A DNA stretch of 64,000 nt from Rhodococcus antarcticus. GTDB lineage: Bacteria > Actinomycetota > Actinomycetes > Mycobacteriales > Mycobacteriaceae. The translations under genes were made by a program, and so were the position numbers. The notes under the pieces are model-generated. The model saw only the letters and a list, made by a program, of their open reading frames with translations. It was not told the origin of the DNA and did no database searches. Within the stretch, counting starts at the first letter, position 1; every line of letters begins with the position of its first letter. Location: NCBI RefSeq assembly GCF_026153295.1, contig NZ_CP110615.1, forward strand, positions 1,612,001 through 1,676,000. The letters run 5' to 3'. Shown here one piece after another: positions 8,452 through 16,840 of this stretch.

Positions 8452-9297
8452 GTGCGAGCGCGAAACCAGCTGCTGGACACCGACGAGCCCGGACGCACGG
8501 TGCTCACGCGGCACCTCCCGCTGCCCGCCCTGCACCCGGTGGACTACGCCAGGGGACACGCCCAGTTCGAGGCTCGGTCGGACCAGCGGCGGCGCATCGT
8601 GGGGTGGCTGGACGCGAGACTGGCGGAGCACCCGGCCGAGGCACCTCTGTCGGTCCTCTCGGTGGGCTGCGGGACCGGTGCGGTGGACGCCCCGCTGGCT
8701 GCGGCCGCTGCCGGCCGAGCGGTGCCGGGCGCCGTCGTGCGGTGGACGGGGATCGACCCGCACGGCCCGTCGGCCGCCGCCTTCGACGCGGCGGTGCGGC
8801 ACGCGGCTCCTGACGCGGAGGTCGTGGCGCGGGCGTGCACGTTCGAGGCGCTGGACACCTCCGACCGCTTCGACGTGGTGACGTTCGTGCACTCGCTGTA
8901 CTACGTCCCCGACGTCCTCGCGGCGCTCCGCCGTGCGGTCGCGATGCTCTCCCCGGGCGGGCGCCTGCTCGTGCTGCACGCCCCGCTGGGGGCCCTCAAC
9001 GAGCTGGCGGCCACGCTCGCCCCGGAGACCGACGGCCACCCGCAGTGGTGGAGCGACACGGTTATCGCCGAGCTGGCCGGGATGGGCCTGCGGGTGCACG
9101 TCGAGGAGCTGGACGCCGAGGTGGACCTCACCGGCTGCGACTCGGCGGACCGGGCGCTGCTCGACTTCACCGTCCAGGCCGAGCTGACCGACGAGGCCCG
9201 TCCCGCCGTCCTGGAGGCCCTGCGGGCGGCCGCGCGGCCCGGCGGAGGGCTGCGCCTGCCGCACCCGGTGACGGCGTTCACGGTGCGTCCGCGCTGA
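8452..9297 (+). CDS. Histamine N-methyltransferase-like SAM methyltransferase
   Basis: A 281-residue class I methyltransferase. Motif I is LSVLSVGCGTGAVD, the acidic SAM-ribose ligand is in WTGIDPHG, and motif IV is VTFVHSLYYVPDV. The helix ALLDFTVQAELTDEARPAV and the block SVGCGTGAVD line up by eye with vertebrate histamine N-methyltransferase (SIGGGAGEID, MIQMLYYVKD, LLWDFLTE), so it may methylate a small nitrogenous compound. It starts at GTG 8452 with AGGAGA six bases upstream. It is divergent from the methyltransferase/dioxygenase pair, which suggests a three-gene pathway. The bacterial substrates of this subgroup are not known to me. Confidence 0.8.
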   Translation: MRARNQLLDTDEPGRTVLTRHLPLPALHPVDYARGHAQFEARSDQRRRIVGWLDARLAEHPAEAPLSVLSVGCGTGAVDAPLAAAAAGRAVPGAVVRWTGIDPHGPSAAAFDAAVRHAAPDAEVVARACTFEALDTSDRFDVVTFVHSLYYVPDVLAALRRAVAMLSPGGRLLVLHAPLGALNELAATLAPETDGHPQWWSDTVIAELAGMGLRVHVEELDAEVDLTGCDSADRALLDFTVQAELTDEARPAVLEALRAAARPGGGLRLPHPVTAFTVRPR

Positions 9298-9345
9298 TCC
9301 GACCCGGCGACCGACGTCCTCGCGGTCGTCAGCAGCCAGGTCCCG

Positions 9346-9380
9346 GACCTGTCGGTGGTAGGCCCCCGACCTGTCGGTGG
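9346..9380 (+). promoter_or_regulatory. Paired 13-bp direct repeats upstream of the M4 protease
   Basis: GACCTGTCGGTGG occurs at 9346-9358 and again at 9368-9380, exactly 22 bases apart, about two helical turns. A TAGGCC sequence that could serve as a -10 lies between them (9359-9364). The arrangement suggests a regulator binding one DNA face upstream of the protease/inhibitor operon. Confidence 0.55.
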
Positions 9381-9400
9381 GCGGGCGCACCATGGTGGCC

Positions 9401-10447
9401 ATGAACCACGTGTGCACCATCGTCCCGCCGTACCTGCTGCAGCACCTGGCCGGGTCGCGGGCGGATCGGTCGGCACGGTTCACGTCCTCGGTCGCCGACG
9501 TGGCCGGTCGCACGCTCGAGCACGACGCGGCCGTGCGGGCCGCCCGCAGCTCCAGCCTGACGGCGGGTCCGGGTGCGCCGGGCCTCACCCGCACCATCTC
9601 CGACGCCCACGGCTCCCAGACCCTGCCGGGTGCGCAGGTGCGCGCGGAGGGGGCCGAGGCGACCGGGGACGCCGCCGCCGACGAGGCCTACGCCGGGCTC
9701 GGCGACACGTACGCGCTCTACCAGCAGGCCTACGGCCGCTCCAGCCTCGACGGGGCCGGACTGCTCCTGGGTGCGACCGTGCACTACGGCCGGGCCTACG
9801 ACAACGCGTTCTGGGACGGCGAGCGCATGGTGTTCGGCGACGGGGACGGGGAGGTGTTCACCCGGTTCACGGTGTCGCCGAGCGTCATCGGGCACGAGCT
9901 CACCCACGGCGTCACCCAGTTCACCGCCGGGCTGGTCTACCAGGGGCAGTCGGGTGCGCTGAACGAGTCGCTCTCGGACGTGTTCGGGGTGCTGGTCGAG
10001 CAGCACGCCGCCGGGCAGAGCGCCGCGGAGGCCAGCTGGCTGGTGGGCCAGGGGCTGTTCCTGCCCGCCGTCCAGGGCCGTGCCCTGCGCGACATGGCGG
10101 CCCCGGGCACCGCCTACGACGACGACGTGCTGGGCAGGGACCCGCAGCCGGCGACCATGACGGGCTACGTGGAGACCACCGACGACAACGGGGGGGTGCA
10201 CCTGAACTCCGGCATCCCCAACCACGCGTTCCAGCTGGCTGCCGTGGCGATGGGCGGCCGTGCGTGGGAGCGGGCCGGGCAGGTCTGGTTCGACGTGCTC
10301 ACCGGGGGCACACTGGCGGCTGACGTCGACTTCGCGGGGTTCGCCGCCGCGACGGTCGCCGCGGCCGGGTCTCGCTACGGCGACGGGTCGGACGTGCAGG
10401 GTGCGGTGCGCACCGCCTGGAACCAGGTGGGGGTGTCCGTCCGGTGA
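9401..10447 (+). CDS. Protealysin-like M4 metalloprotease
   Basis: A 348-residue thermolysin-family zinc protease. The zinc site is HELTH (residues 165-169) with the third ligand in NESLSD (Glu189), 24 residues after the first His as in thermolysin; NGGVHLNSGIPN carries the active-site His. There is no signal peptide. Instead a short N-terminal propeptide contains IVPPYLL, the PPL-type motif of the protealysin group, so export, if any, is non-classical. The ATG at 9401 is preferred; 9392 is an alternative. The stop overlaps the next gene by four bases (GTGA). That gene is a putative emfourin inhibitor, so protease and inhibitor would be made in step, as in the Serratia protealysin operon. Confidence 0.9.
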   Translation: MNHVCTIVPPYLLQHLAGSRADRSARFTSSVADVAGRTLEHDAAVRAARSSSLTAGPGAPGLTRTISDAHGSQTLPGAQVRAEGAEATGDAAADEAYAGLGDTYALYQQAYGRSSLDGAGLLLGATVHYGRAYDNAFWDGERMVFGDGDGEVFTRFTVSPSVIGHELTHGVTQFTAGLVYQGQSGALNESLSDVFGVLVEQHAAGQSAAEASWLVGQGLFLPAVQGRALRDMAAPGTAYDDDVLGRDPQPATMTGYVETTDDNGGVHLNSGIPNHAFQLAAVAMGGRAWERAGQVWFDVLTGGTLAADVDFAGFAAATVAAAGSRYGDGSDVQGAVRTAWNQVGVSVR

Positions 10448-10749
10448 CGGTGGGGACGGAGGGTGCGGTGCTCATCGAGGTGAGTCGCAGCGGTGGCGTC
10501 ACGGGGATGGTCCGGCGCGGGGTGGTCGACACCGACGGGTGCGACGATGCCGACGTCTGGGTGGCTCTGGCGGTCCGAGCCCGGCCCGTGCCCCCCGCGG
10601 CCCCGGAGCCCGCGCCCGTGCGGGACGGGTTCACCTGGACCATCCGGGTGGGCACCGAGCAGACCGTGATCGGTGATGGCGCGCTCACGGGCGCTCTGCG
10701 CGAGCTGGCCGAACGGACGCTGCGCGAGGGTCGCCCGCCCCGTCGCTGA
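10444..10749 (+). CDS. Putative protealysin inhibitor, emfourin family
   Basis: A 101-residue protein directly downstream of, and overlapping by four bases, the protealysin-like protease. The N-terminal strand VLIEVSRSGGVTGMVRRG, followed by VDT, the FTWTIRV strand and GDGALTGALRELAERTL, fits my memory of actinobacterial emfourins. Emfourins are proteins of about 100-115 residues that block protealysin-type M4 proteases in the cytoplasm. No signal peptide is present, matching a protease that also lacks one. The assignment rests on sequence pattern plus gene order. If it is right, the protein keeps the co-made protease inactive until release. Confidence 0.75.
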   Translation: MTVGTEGAVLIEVSRSGGVTGMVRRGVVDTDGCDDADVWVALAVRARPVPPAAPEPAPVRDGFTWTIRVGTEQTVIGDGALTGALRELAERTLREGRPPRR

Positions 10750-10815
10750 TCCGCGTGCGACGGGGTGCTGGCTGACCCGGTCACCGGGCGTGCTCGGACG
10801 GGGGACGTGCTCGGA

Positions 10816-12294
10816 TCAGGGCGGCCCGGCGCCGTCGGGGTCGGAACCCAGTGCGGTCCAGCGGAACAGGCCCGGGTTGACCTCCGTCGGCGGGCGCCAG
10901 ACCCGCGCGGCACGTTCGTAGTCGTCGGCCAGCGCCAGGAGGGCCCCCTCCGACCACGCGGTCCCCAGGAGCACCAGCGACACCGGCTCACGGCCCACGG
11001 CGGAGTACCCGGCGGGGACGCTGACGCTCGGGTACCCGGCCCGCGCCCCCACCCCGGTGGTGGCCGACGCCGAGACGATCGCCACGAGGTCGTGGGCCCC
11101 GAGCACCGAGTCGATCGCGGCACGCGACTCCGTGACGCCGCGCTCCCGGTCGACCTCGTAGGCGGCGGCCGTCGCGGGATCGCCCAGGTCCACCGCCAGG
11201 GACGCCTCGAGCAGGGTCTGCCCGAACTTCAGGGCCTCCCGGGCGTTCGCGGAGTAGTGGTCCACCAGCTCGCCGAGCGTCCGCAGCGGCGCACCGGCGG
11301 GCAGCCGCGCGAGGTACGCCTCCAGGTCCCGGCGCAGCTCTCGGGTCAGGATCGACGGGGCACCGGTGTCGCCCACCTCCACGGGCACGAGCACCGCCCC
11401 GCGCTCGCGCAGCACGTCCAGCGCGGCGGTGAACACCGGGTCCTCGTCGGCCACCACCCCCAGCCGGGCTCCCCGCAGCGCCGCGGTCCCGAGCAGCGAC
11501 AGGTAGTCCGTGCGGGCGTGCGGGGCGCTCGCCGCCGTCGCCGGATCCTCGGGGTCGACCCCGGTCATCGCGCCCAGCAGCGCCGCGGCGTCGGCGACGT
11601 GCCGGGCCATCGGGCCCGCGGTGTCCTGCGTGGCCGAGATGGGGACGATCCCCGTGCGGCTGACCAGGCCCACCGTCGGCTTCACCCCCACCACCGAGCA
11701 CGCCTGGGCGGGGCTGAGGATGGACCCGGAGGTCTCCGTGCCCACGGTGGCCGCGGCCAGGGCGGCCGCAGCCGCGACGGCGGAGCCCGCGCTGGACCCG
11801 CTCGGTGTCCGGCTGGCGTCGTAGGGGTTGAGGACCTGACCGCCGAGCGAGCTGTACCCCGACGGCATCCCCTTGGTGGTGAAGTTCGCCATCTCGGTCA
11901 GCGTGGTCTTGCCGAGCACCACCACCCCGGCCCGCCGGAGCGCGGCCACCACCGGGGCGTCGACGTCGGGCATCGAGGTGGCCAGGGCCACCGAGCCGGC
12001 CGTCGTCGGGACGCCCGCGACGTCGATGTTGTCCTTGACCAGCACGGGGATCCCGTGCAGCGGCCCACGGACCCGGCCCGCCGCGCGATCGGCATCGGCA
12101 CGCCGAGCCTGCTGGAGCACGTCGGGGACGAGCGCGGCCACCGCGTGGAGCCCGGGACCACGGGAGTTCACGGCCGTGATGCGGTCGAGGTAGAGCCCGG
12201 TGAGACGCTCGGAGCTCAGCCGTCCCGAGGCGAGGCGCTGCTGGAGCTCCGCGATCGTCGCGGTGGCCAGGTCGATCTCGATGACGTCGTCCAC
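10816..12294 (-). CDS. Amidase (amidase signature family)
   Basis: A 492-residue hydrolase of the amidase signature family, which cleaves amide bonds with a Ser-cisSer-Lys triad. Lys87 lies in VLVKDNIDVAG, the cis-Ser in TPSGSSAGSA (about 163-172) and the nucleophile in GTETSGSILSP (Ser191). Length and layout resemble enzymes acting on small amides rather than the GatA subunit, because no gatB or gatC is nearby and the C-terminal domain is distinct. It starts at GTG 12294, close to the divergent MoxR gene. The substrate is unknown. Confidence 0.88.
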   Translation of the reverse strand: MDDVIEIDLATATIAELQQRLASGRLSSERLTGLYLDRITAVNSRGPGLHAVAALVPDVLQQARRADADRAAGRVRGPLHGIPVLVKDNIDVAGVPTTAGSVALATSMPDVDAPVVAALRRAGVVVLGKTTLTEMANFTTKGMPSGYSSLGGQVLNPYDASRTPSGSSAGSAVAAAAALAAATVGTETSGSILSPAQACSVVGVKPTVGLVSRTGIVPISATQDTAGPMARHVADAAALLGAMTGVDPEDPATAASAPHARTDYLSLLGTAALRGARLGVVADEDPVFTAALDVLRERGAVLVPVEVGDTGAPSILTRELRRDLEAYLARLPAGAPLRTLGELVDHYSANAREALKFGQTLLEASLAVDLGDPATAAAYEVDRERGVTESRAAIDSVLGAHDLVAIVSASATTGVGARAGYPSVSVPAGYSAVGREPVSLVLLGTAWSEGALLALADDYERAARVWRPPTEVNPGLFRWTALGSDPDGAGPP

Positions 12295-12380
12295 GCCACC
12301 ACGTCACCACGAACCGGTCCCGGGTGCCGGACGGGCGGGACCGGCGGGCGGTCCACGTCGCCGGATCGGCGCCACGCTCG

Positions 12381-12386
12381 TAGCGT
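12381..12386 (+). promoter_or_regulatory. -10 element, leaderless, for the MoxR-type ATPase gene
   Basis: TAGCGT ends 7 bases before the GTG at 12394 with no Shine-Dalgarno between them. This supports the GTG as the true start and argues against a long upstream extension of that frame. Confidence 0.6.
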
Positions 12387-12393
12387 TGGTGGG

Positions 12394-13812
12394 GTGACGA
12401 ATGCTGCACGGCCCAGCCTGCCCACCCAGCCGCCCGCAGACCTGCCCACCACCCTCGGCGCCCTCCGCGCCTCCGACCACGTCCAGCGCGGCGTGAAGGA
12501 CGAGATCCGGCACAACCTGCTGACCAAGCTCCGCGGGGGCGAGGACCCGTGGCCCGGCATCCTCGGGTTCTCCGACACCGTCCTGCCGCAGGTGGAGCGC
12601 GCGCTGCTCGCCGGCCACGACATGGTGCTGCTGGGCGAGCGCGGCCAGGGCAAGACCCGGCTGCTGCGCACCCTGACCGGGCTGCTGGACGAGTGGACGC
12701 CCGTCATCGCCGGTGCGGAGCTCGGCGAGCACCCCTACGAGCCGATCACCCCGGCCTCGATCCGCCGCGCGGCCGAGCTGGGCGACGACCTGCCCGTCGC
12801 GTGGCGGCACCGCAGCGAGCGCTACGCGGAGAAGCTGGCCACCCCGGACACCTCCGTCGGTGACCTGGTGGGCGACGTGGACCCGGTGAAGGTCGCCGAG
12901 GGCCGGAGCCTGGGCGACCCGGAGACCATCCACTACGGCCTGGTCCCGCGCAGCCACCGCGGCATCGTGACCATCAACGAGCTGCCCGACCTGGCCGAGC
13001 GCATCCAGGTCAGCCTGCTCAACGTGATGGAGGAGAAGGACATCCAGGTGCGCGGCTACACGCTGCGCCTGCCCCTGGACGTCCTCCTCGTGGCCAGCGC
13101 GAACCCGGAGGACTACACCAACCGCGGCCGCATCATCACCCCGCTCAAGGACCGGTTCGGCGCCGAGGTGCGCACGCACTACCCGCTGGAGCTCGACGAC
13201 GAGATCGCCGTGGTCGCCCAGGAGGCGGACCTGGTGGCCACCGTGCCCGAGCACCTGCTCGAGGTGGTCGCCCGGTTCACCCGGCACCTGCGGGAGTCGA
13301 CGTCGATCGACCAGCGCTCCGGGGTGTCCGCCCGCTTCTCCGTCGCCGCTGCCGAGACCATCGCGGCCGCGGCGCTGCGCCGTTCCGCCGTGCTGGGGGA
13401 GGAGACCGCCGTGGCCCGCGCGGTGGACCTCGGCACGATCATCGACGTGCTCCGCGGCAAGCTCGAGTTCGAGTCGGGCGAGGAGGGCCGTGAGCTCGAG
13501 GTTCTCGAGCACCTGCTGCGCCGCTCGGTCGCCGACACCGCTCGCGCGCACCTGGGCGGGGTCGACCTCGCCGCCCTGGTCGCGGCGATCGAGTCCGGCA
13601 CCGCCGTCGTCACGGGCGACTCGGTCACCGCGGCGGACCTGCTCGCCTCGCTGCCCGACACCCCGTCCCTGGACCAGGTGTACAGCCGGCTCGAGGCCGA
13701 GGTGGACGGCGAGAAGGCGGCGGCCGCCGAGCTCGCGCTGGAAGGGCTGTACCTCGCCCGCCGGATCGCCAAGGACGCCGACGACGCCGGGAACACGGTG
13801 TACCAGGCATGA
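12394..13812 (+). CDS. MoxR/magnesium chelatase-like AAA+ ATPase (Rv0958-like)
   Basis: A 472-residue AAA+ ATPase. Walker A is LLGERGQGKTRLLRT (around residue 80), the Walker B-like strand is GIVTINELPDLAERIQ, and the sensor strand is LLVASANPEDYTNRG. In this group the ATPase works with a von Willebrand A-domain partner as a metallochaperone-like or remodelling pair; the client is unknown. The next gene is exactly such a VWA protein, overlapping by four bases (ATGA). The pair resembles what I recall as Rv0958/Rv0959 in M. tuberculosis. Chlorophyll synthesis is not implied, since no other magnesium chelatase genes are seen. Confidence 0.87.
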   Translation: MTNAARPSLPTQPPADLPTTLGALRASDHVQRGVKDEIRHNLLTKLRGGEDPWPGILGFSDTVLPQVERALLAGHDMVLLGERGQGKTRLLRTLTGLLDEWTPVIAGAELGEHPYEPITPASIRRAAELGDDLPVAWRHRSERYAEKLATPDTSVGDLVGDVDPVKVAEGRSLGDPETIHYGLVPRSHRGIVTINELPDLAERIQVSLLNVMEEKDIQVRGYTLRLPLDVLLVASANPEDYTNRGRIITPLKDRFGAEVRTHYPLELDDEIAVVAQEADLVATVPEHLLEVVARFTRHLRESTSIDQRSGVSARFSVAAAETIAAAALRRSAVLGEETAVARAVDLGTIIDVLRGKLEFESGEEGRELEVLEHLLRRSVADTARAHLGGVDLAALVAAIESGTAVVTGDSVTAADLLASLPDTPSLDQVYSRLEAEVDGEKAAAAELALEGLYLARRIAKDADDAGNTVYQA

Positions 13813-15782
13813 GCACGCCCGCTCGTCGGCGTCGCTTCGCCTACGGCCCGTTCCACGGGGGGCCCGACCCGCTGGCCCCCCCGGTCGACCTGCGCGAGGC
13901 GCTCGACGCCATCGGCGAGGACGTCATGGGCGGCACCTCGCCCCGTGCCGCGCTGCGCGAGCTGCTCCGCCGGGGAACCGACGGTCAGCGCGGCCTGGAC
14001 CAGCTCGCCCAGCGGGCCAACAAGCGCCGTCGCGAGCTCGTGAAGAAGAACAACCTCGACGGCACTCTCCAGGAGGTCCGCGAGCTCCTGGAGAAGGCCG
14101 TGCTGGCCGAGCGCAAGGAGCTCGCCCGGGCGCTGGACGACGACGCGCGGTTCGCCGAGATGCAGCTGGAGCAGCGCAGCCCCTCGGTGGCCGAGGCCGT
14201 CAAGGAGCTCAGCGACTACGAGTGGCGCAGCCCCGAGGCGAAGCAGAGCTACGACGCCATCGCCGACCTGATGGGCCGCGAGATGCTCGACGAGCGGTTC
14301 CAGGGGATGAAGAAGGCCATGGAGGGCGCCACCGACGCCGACCGCGAGGCCGTCACGGACATGCTCAAGGACCTCAACTCGCTGCTGGCCGCGCACGCCC
14401 GCGGAGAGGACGCCGACGACGTCCAGGAGCAGTTCGAGGCGTTCATGGCCGAGCACGGCGAGTACTTCCCGGACGGCCCGGAGAACGTGGAGCAGCTGCT
14501 CGACTCCCTGGCGAGGCGGGCCGCGGCCGCCCAGCGGGTGCGCAACTCGCTGACCCCGGACCAGCGGGCCGAGCTCGACGCCCTGGCCCAGCAGGCGTTC
14601 GGCTCGCCGGAGCTCGCGGACCAGCTCGCCGAGCTCGACGGGATGCTGCAGGCGTCGAGGCCGGGTGAGGACTGGAACGGCAGCGAGGACTTCCGCGGCC
14701 GCAACGGGATGGGCCTGGGCGAGGCCACCCAGGCGATGGCCGACGTCGGCGAGCTCGACCAGCTCCTCGAGCAGATCAGCCAGGCCTACCCGGGTGCGCG
14801 GATGGAGGACGTGGACCTGGACGCGCTGGAGCGCCAGCTCGGGCCGCAGGCCGGGGTCGACGCCCGCGCGCTGACCGAGCTCGAGCGCGAGCTGCAGCGC
14901 CAGGGCTACCTCGATCGCGCCCCGGACGGGTCCTGGCGGCTCTCGCCCAAGGCGATGCGGCGGCTGGGGGAGTCGGCGCTGCGCGACGTGGCCGAGCACA
15001 TCAGCTCGCGGACCGGTCAGCGGGAGACCCGTCGCGCGGGGGCGGCCGGGGAACCCACGGGCGCGAGCCGTGAGTGGGAGTTCGGCGACTCGGAGCCGTG
15101 GGACGTGCCCCGGACGCTGACCAACGCGGTGCTGCGCTCGGCCGGCACCGGCGAGGCCCTGCGGATGCGGGTGGACGACGTGGAGGTGGTGGAGACCGAG
15201 CAGCGCAGCCGGGCGACCGTGGCGCTGCTGGTGGACACCTCGTGGTCGATGGTCGCCGAGGGCCGGTGGCTGCCGATGAAGCGCACCGCCCTGGCCCTGC
15301 ACCAGCTCGTCAGCACCCGCTTCCGCGGGGACGCGCTGGCGCTCATCGGGTTCGGCCGGCAGGCCCGGACGCTCACCCCGGAGGAGCTGACCTCCCTGGA
15401 CGGGGCGTACGAGCAGGGCACCAACCTGCACCACGCGCTGCTCCTGGCCGGCCGCCACCTGCGCCGGCACCCCGGCACCCAGCCCGTGGTGCTGATCGTC
15501 ACCGACGGGGAGCCCACCGCGCACCTGGAGCCGGACGGGCACGCGGTGTTCGACTACCCGCCGCTGCCGCAGACCCTGGGCCTGACCACCCGCGAGCTCG
15601 ACGGGATCGCCAAGCTCGGGGCGCAGGTGACCATCTTCCGGCTCGGCGACGACCCGCGGCTGGAGCGCGTGGTGGACCAGATGGCCCGGCGGGCGGGCGG
15701 GCGCGTGGTGGCCCCGGACCTCGACGGGCTCGGCGCGGCCGTGGTCGGTGACTACGTGCGAACGCGGCGCCGGGCGGGCTGA
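13809..15782 (+). CDS. VWA domain protein, partner of the MoxR-type ATPase
   Basis: A 657-residue protein. Residues 1-450 are mostly charged and helical, rich in Glu/Arg/Leu with long coiled-coil-like stretches. The C-terminal third is a von Willebrand A domain with a complete MIDAS motif, DTSWS near residue 476, and IVTDGEPT further on. Such proteins bind a metal-coordinated partner and act with a MoxR AAA+ ATPase. Translational coupling through the ATGA overlap supports a stoichiometric complex. The stop is only five bases from the stop of the convergent Rsm22 gene, leaving no room for a separate terminator. Confidence 0.85.
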   Translation: MSTPARRRRFAYGPFHGGPDPLAPPVDLREALDAIGEDVMGGTSPRAALRELLRRGTDGQRGLDQLAQRANKRRRELVKKNNLDGTLQEVRELLEKAVLAERKELARALDDDARFAEMQLEQRSPSVAEAVKELSDYEWRSPEAKQSYDAIADLMGREMLDERFQGMKKAMEGATDADREAVTDMLKDLNSLLAAHARGEDADDVQEQFEAFMAEHGEYFPDGPENVEQLLDSLARRAAAAQRVRNSLTPDQRAELDALAQQAFGSPELADQLAELDGMLQASRPGEDWNGSEDFRGRNGMGLGEATQAMADVGELDQLLEQISQAYPGARMEDVDLDALERQLGPQAGVDARALTELERELQRQGYLDRAPDGSWRLSPKAMRRLGESALRDVAEHISSRTGQRETRRAGAAGEPTGASREWEFGDSEPWDVPRTLTNAVLRSAGTGEALRMRVDDVEVVETEQRSRATVALLVDTSWSMVAEGRWLPMKRTALALHQLVSTRFRGDALALIGFGRQARTLTPEELTSLDGAYEQGTNLHHALLLAGRHLRRHPGTQPVVLIVTDGEPTAHLEPDGHAVFDYPPLPQTLGLTTRELDGIAKLGAQVTIFRLGDDPRLERVVDQMARRAGGRVVAPDLDGLGAAVVGDYVRTRRRAG

Positions 15783-15787
15783 GCAGG

Positions 15788-16771
15788 TCAGGCGGTGGGC
15801 GGCCAGGCGTCGCCCCACTCCACGTCCCGGGCCGCCTTGTAGACCGAACCCTGCCGCTTGCTGACGAGCTCGGTGCGCTGCCCCGGCTCCCGGGTGCACA
15901 GCTCCAGCTCGACGACGCCCTTGCGGGTGCGCGGGTGCCGCACCACCCGGCCCGCCGCGGGGTCGACCAGGGACCGCACGGCCACCAGGTAGGCGTACTT
16001 CTCGTCCTCGAAGCCCAGGGTCGCCCCCTTGGCCCGGCGGTGCTCCACGCTGCGCTCCAGCCGCACCGAGAAGTGGCACCAGTCCCTCGTGCCCACCATC
16101 GGGCAGGCGAGCTCGTGCGGGCAGGGGGCCAGCACGTGCAGCCCGGCGGCCAGCAGCTGCGCACGGGCCGCGAGCACCCGCTCGTGCCCGGCCACCGATC
16201 CCGGCTCCACGACCACCAGGACCTCCGACGCCGCGGCCACCAGCCGGTCCACGAGCGCGGCACGGTCGCCCGGCGCCAGCTCACCCAGCAGGTACGAGGC
16301 GGTGACGAGCTCGGCGGTCGGCAGGGCCGCCCCGGAGGTCACCTCGGCCGAGGTCCACGTCGTGCCGAGCACCGACCCGGGGGCACCGGCGGCCAGCTCG
16401 GCGCCCAGCCGGAGCACGGCCGGCACCTGCTCGAGCACGGTGTGCGCCTCCAGCGACGGCCAGACCTGCGCCGCGGCCCACACCGCCGAACCCGTCCCGG
16501 CCCCCACGTCGAGCTGCGTGCGGGGCGCCAGCGCGGGGGCGAGCCGTGCCGCCTCACCGAGCGCGGCGCGGACCGCGGCCCAGGTGGCGGGCATGCGGTA
16601 GTTCGCGTACGCCACGGCATCGAGCTCGCTGACCAGCAGGGGCGTCTCGGCGGGGGAGCCCTCCTGGTAGCGCTCGACGAGCCGCGCGGTGGCGGCGGTC
16701 ACCTCGGGGGAGGGGTGCCGGGCGACAGCCGCGGCGAGGGCAGCGCGAAGCGCGGGAGGGAGCTCGTGCAC
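15788..16771 (-). CDS. Rsm22-like methyltransferase family protein
   Basis: A 327-residue protein of the small-ribosomal-subunit Rsm22 family. The SAM-binding motif is QLDVGAGTGSAVWAA (around 86-100). The C-terminal half has four Cys in the expected iron-sulfur arrangement: CPHELACP gives two, DWCHFS the third, and LELCT the fourth. Mitochondrial Rsm22 is needed for small-subunit assembly; the bacterial role is not settled. It lies downstream of the MarR gene on the same strand, 69 bases away, and could be read from that promoter. Confidence 0.83.
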   Translation of the reverse strand: MHELPPALRAALAAAVARHPSPEVTAATARLVERYQEGSPAETPLLVSELDAVAYANYRMPATWAAVRAALGEAARLAPALAPRTQLDVGAGTGSAVWAAAQVWPSLEAHTVLEQVPAVLRLGAELAAGAPGSVLGTTWTSAEVTSGAALPTAELVTASYLLGELAPGDRAALVDRLVAAASEVLVVVEPGSVAGHERVLAARAQLLAAGLHVLAPCPHELACPMVGTRDWCHFSVRLERSVEHRRAKGATLGFEDEKYAYLVAVRSLVDPAAGRVVRHPRTRKGVVELELCTREPGQRTELVSKRQGSVYKAARDVEWGDAWPPTA

Positions 16772-16840
16772 GCCCGGACGCTACCGGCCCGGGTCCGCAC
16801 CGCCGTCCGTGATGGACACCTCGCCCCCCGGGTCCATGAA

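Noticed and set aside
10750-10815. CCCGGT/ACCGGG hairpin between the emfourin and amidase genes
   Set aside because: The loop would be one base, so it is unlikely to form as drawn; not listed as a terminator.
10765-12393. A long forward open frame joined in-frame to the MoxR ATPase
   Set aside because: It lies antisense to the amidase gene, is Arg/Gly/His-rich without family motifs, and the TAGCGT element at 12381 and GTG at 12394 give a better start.
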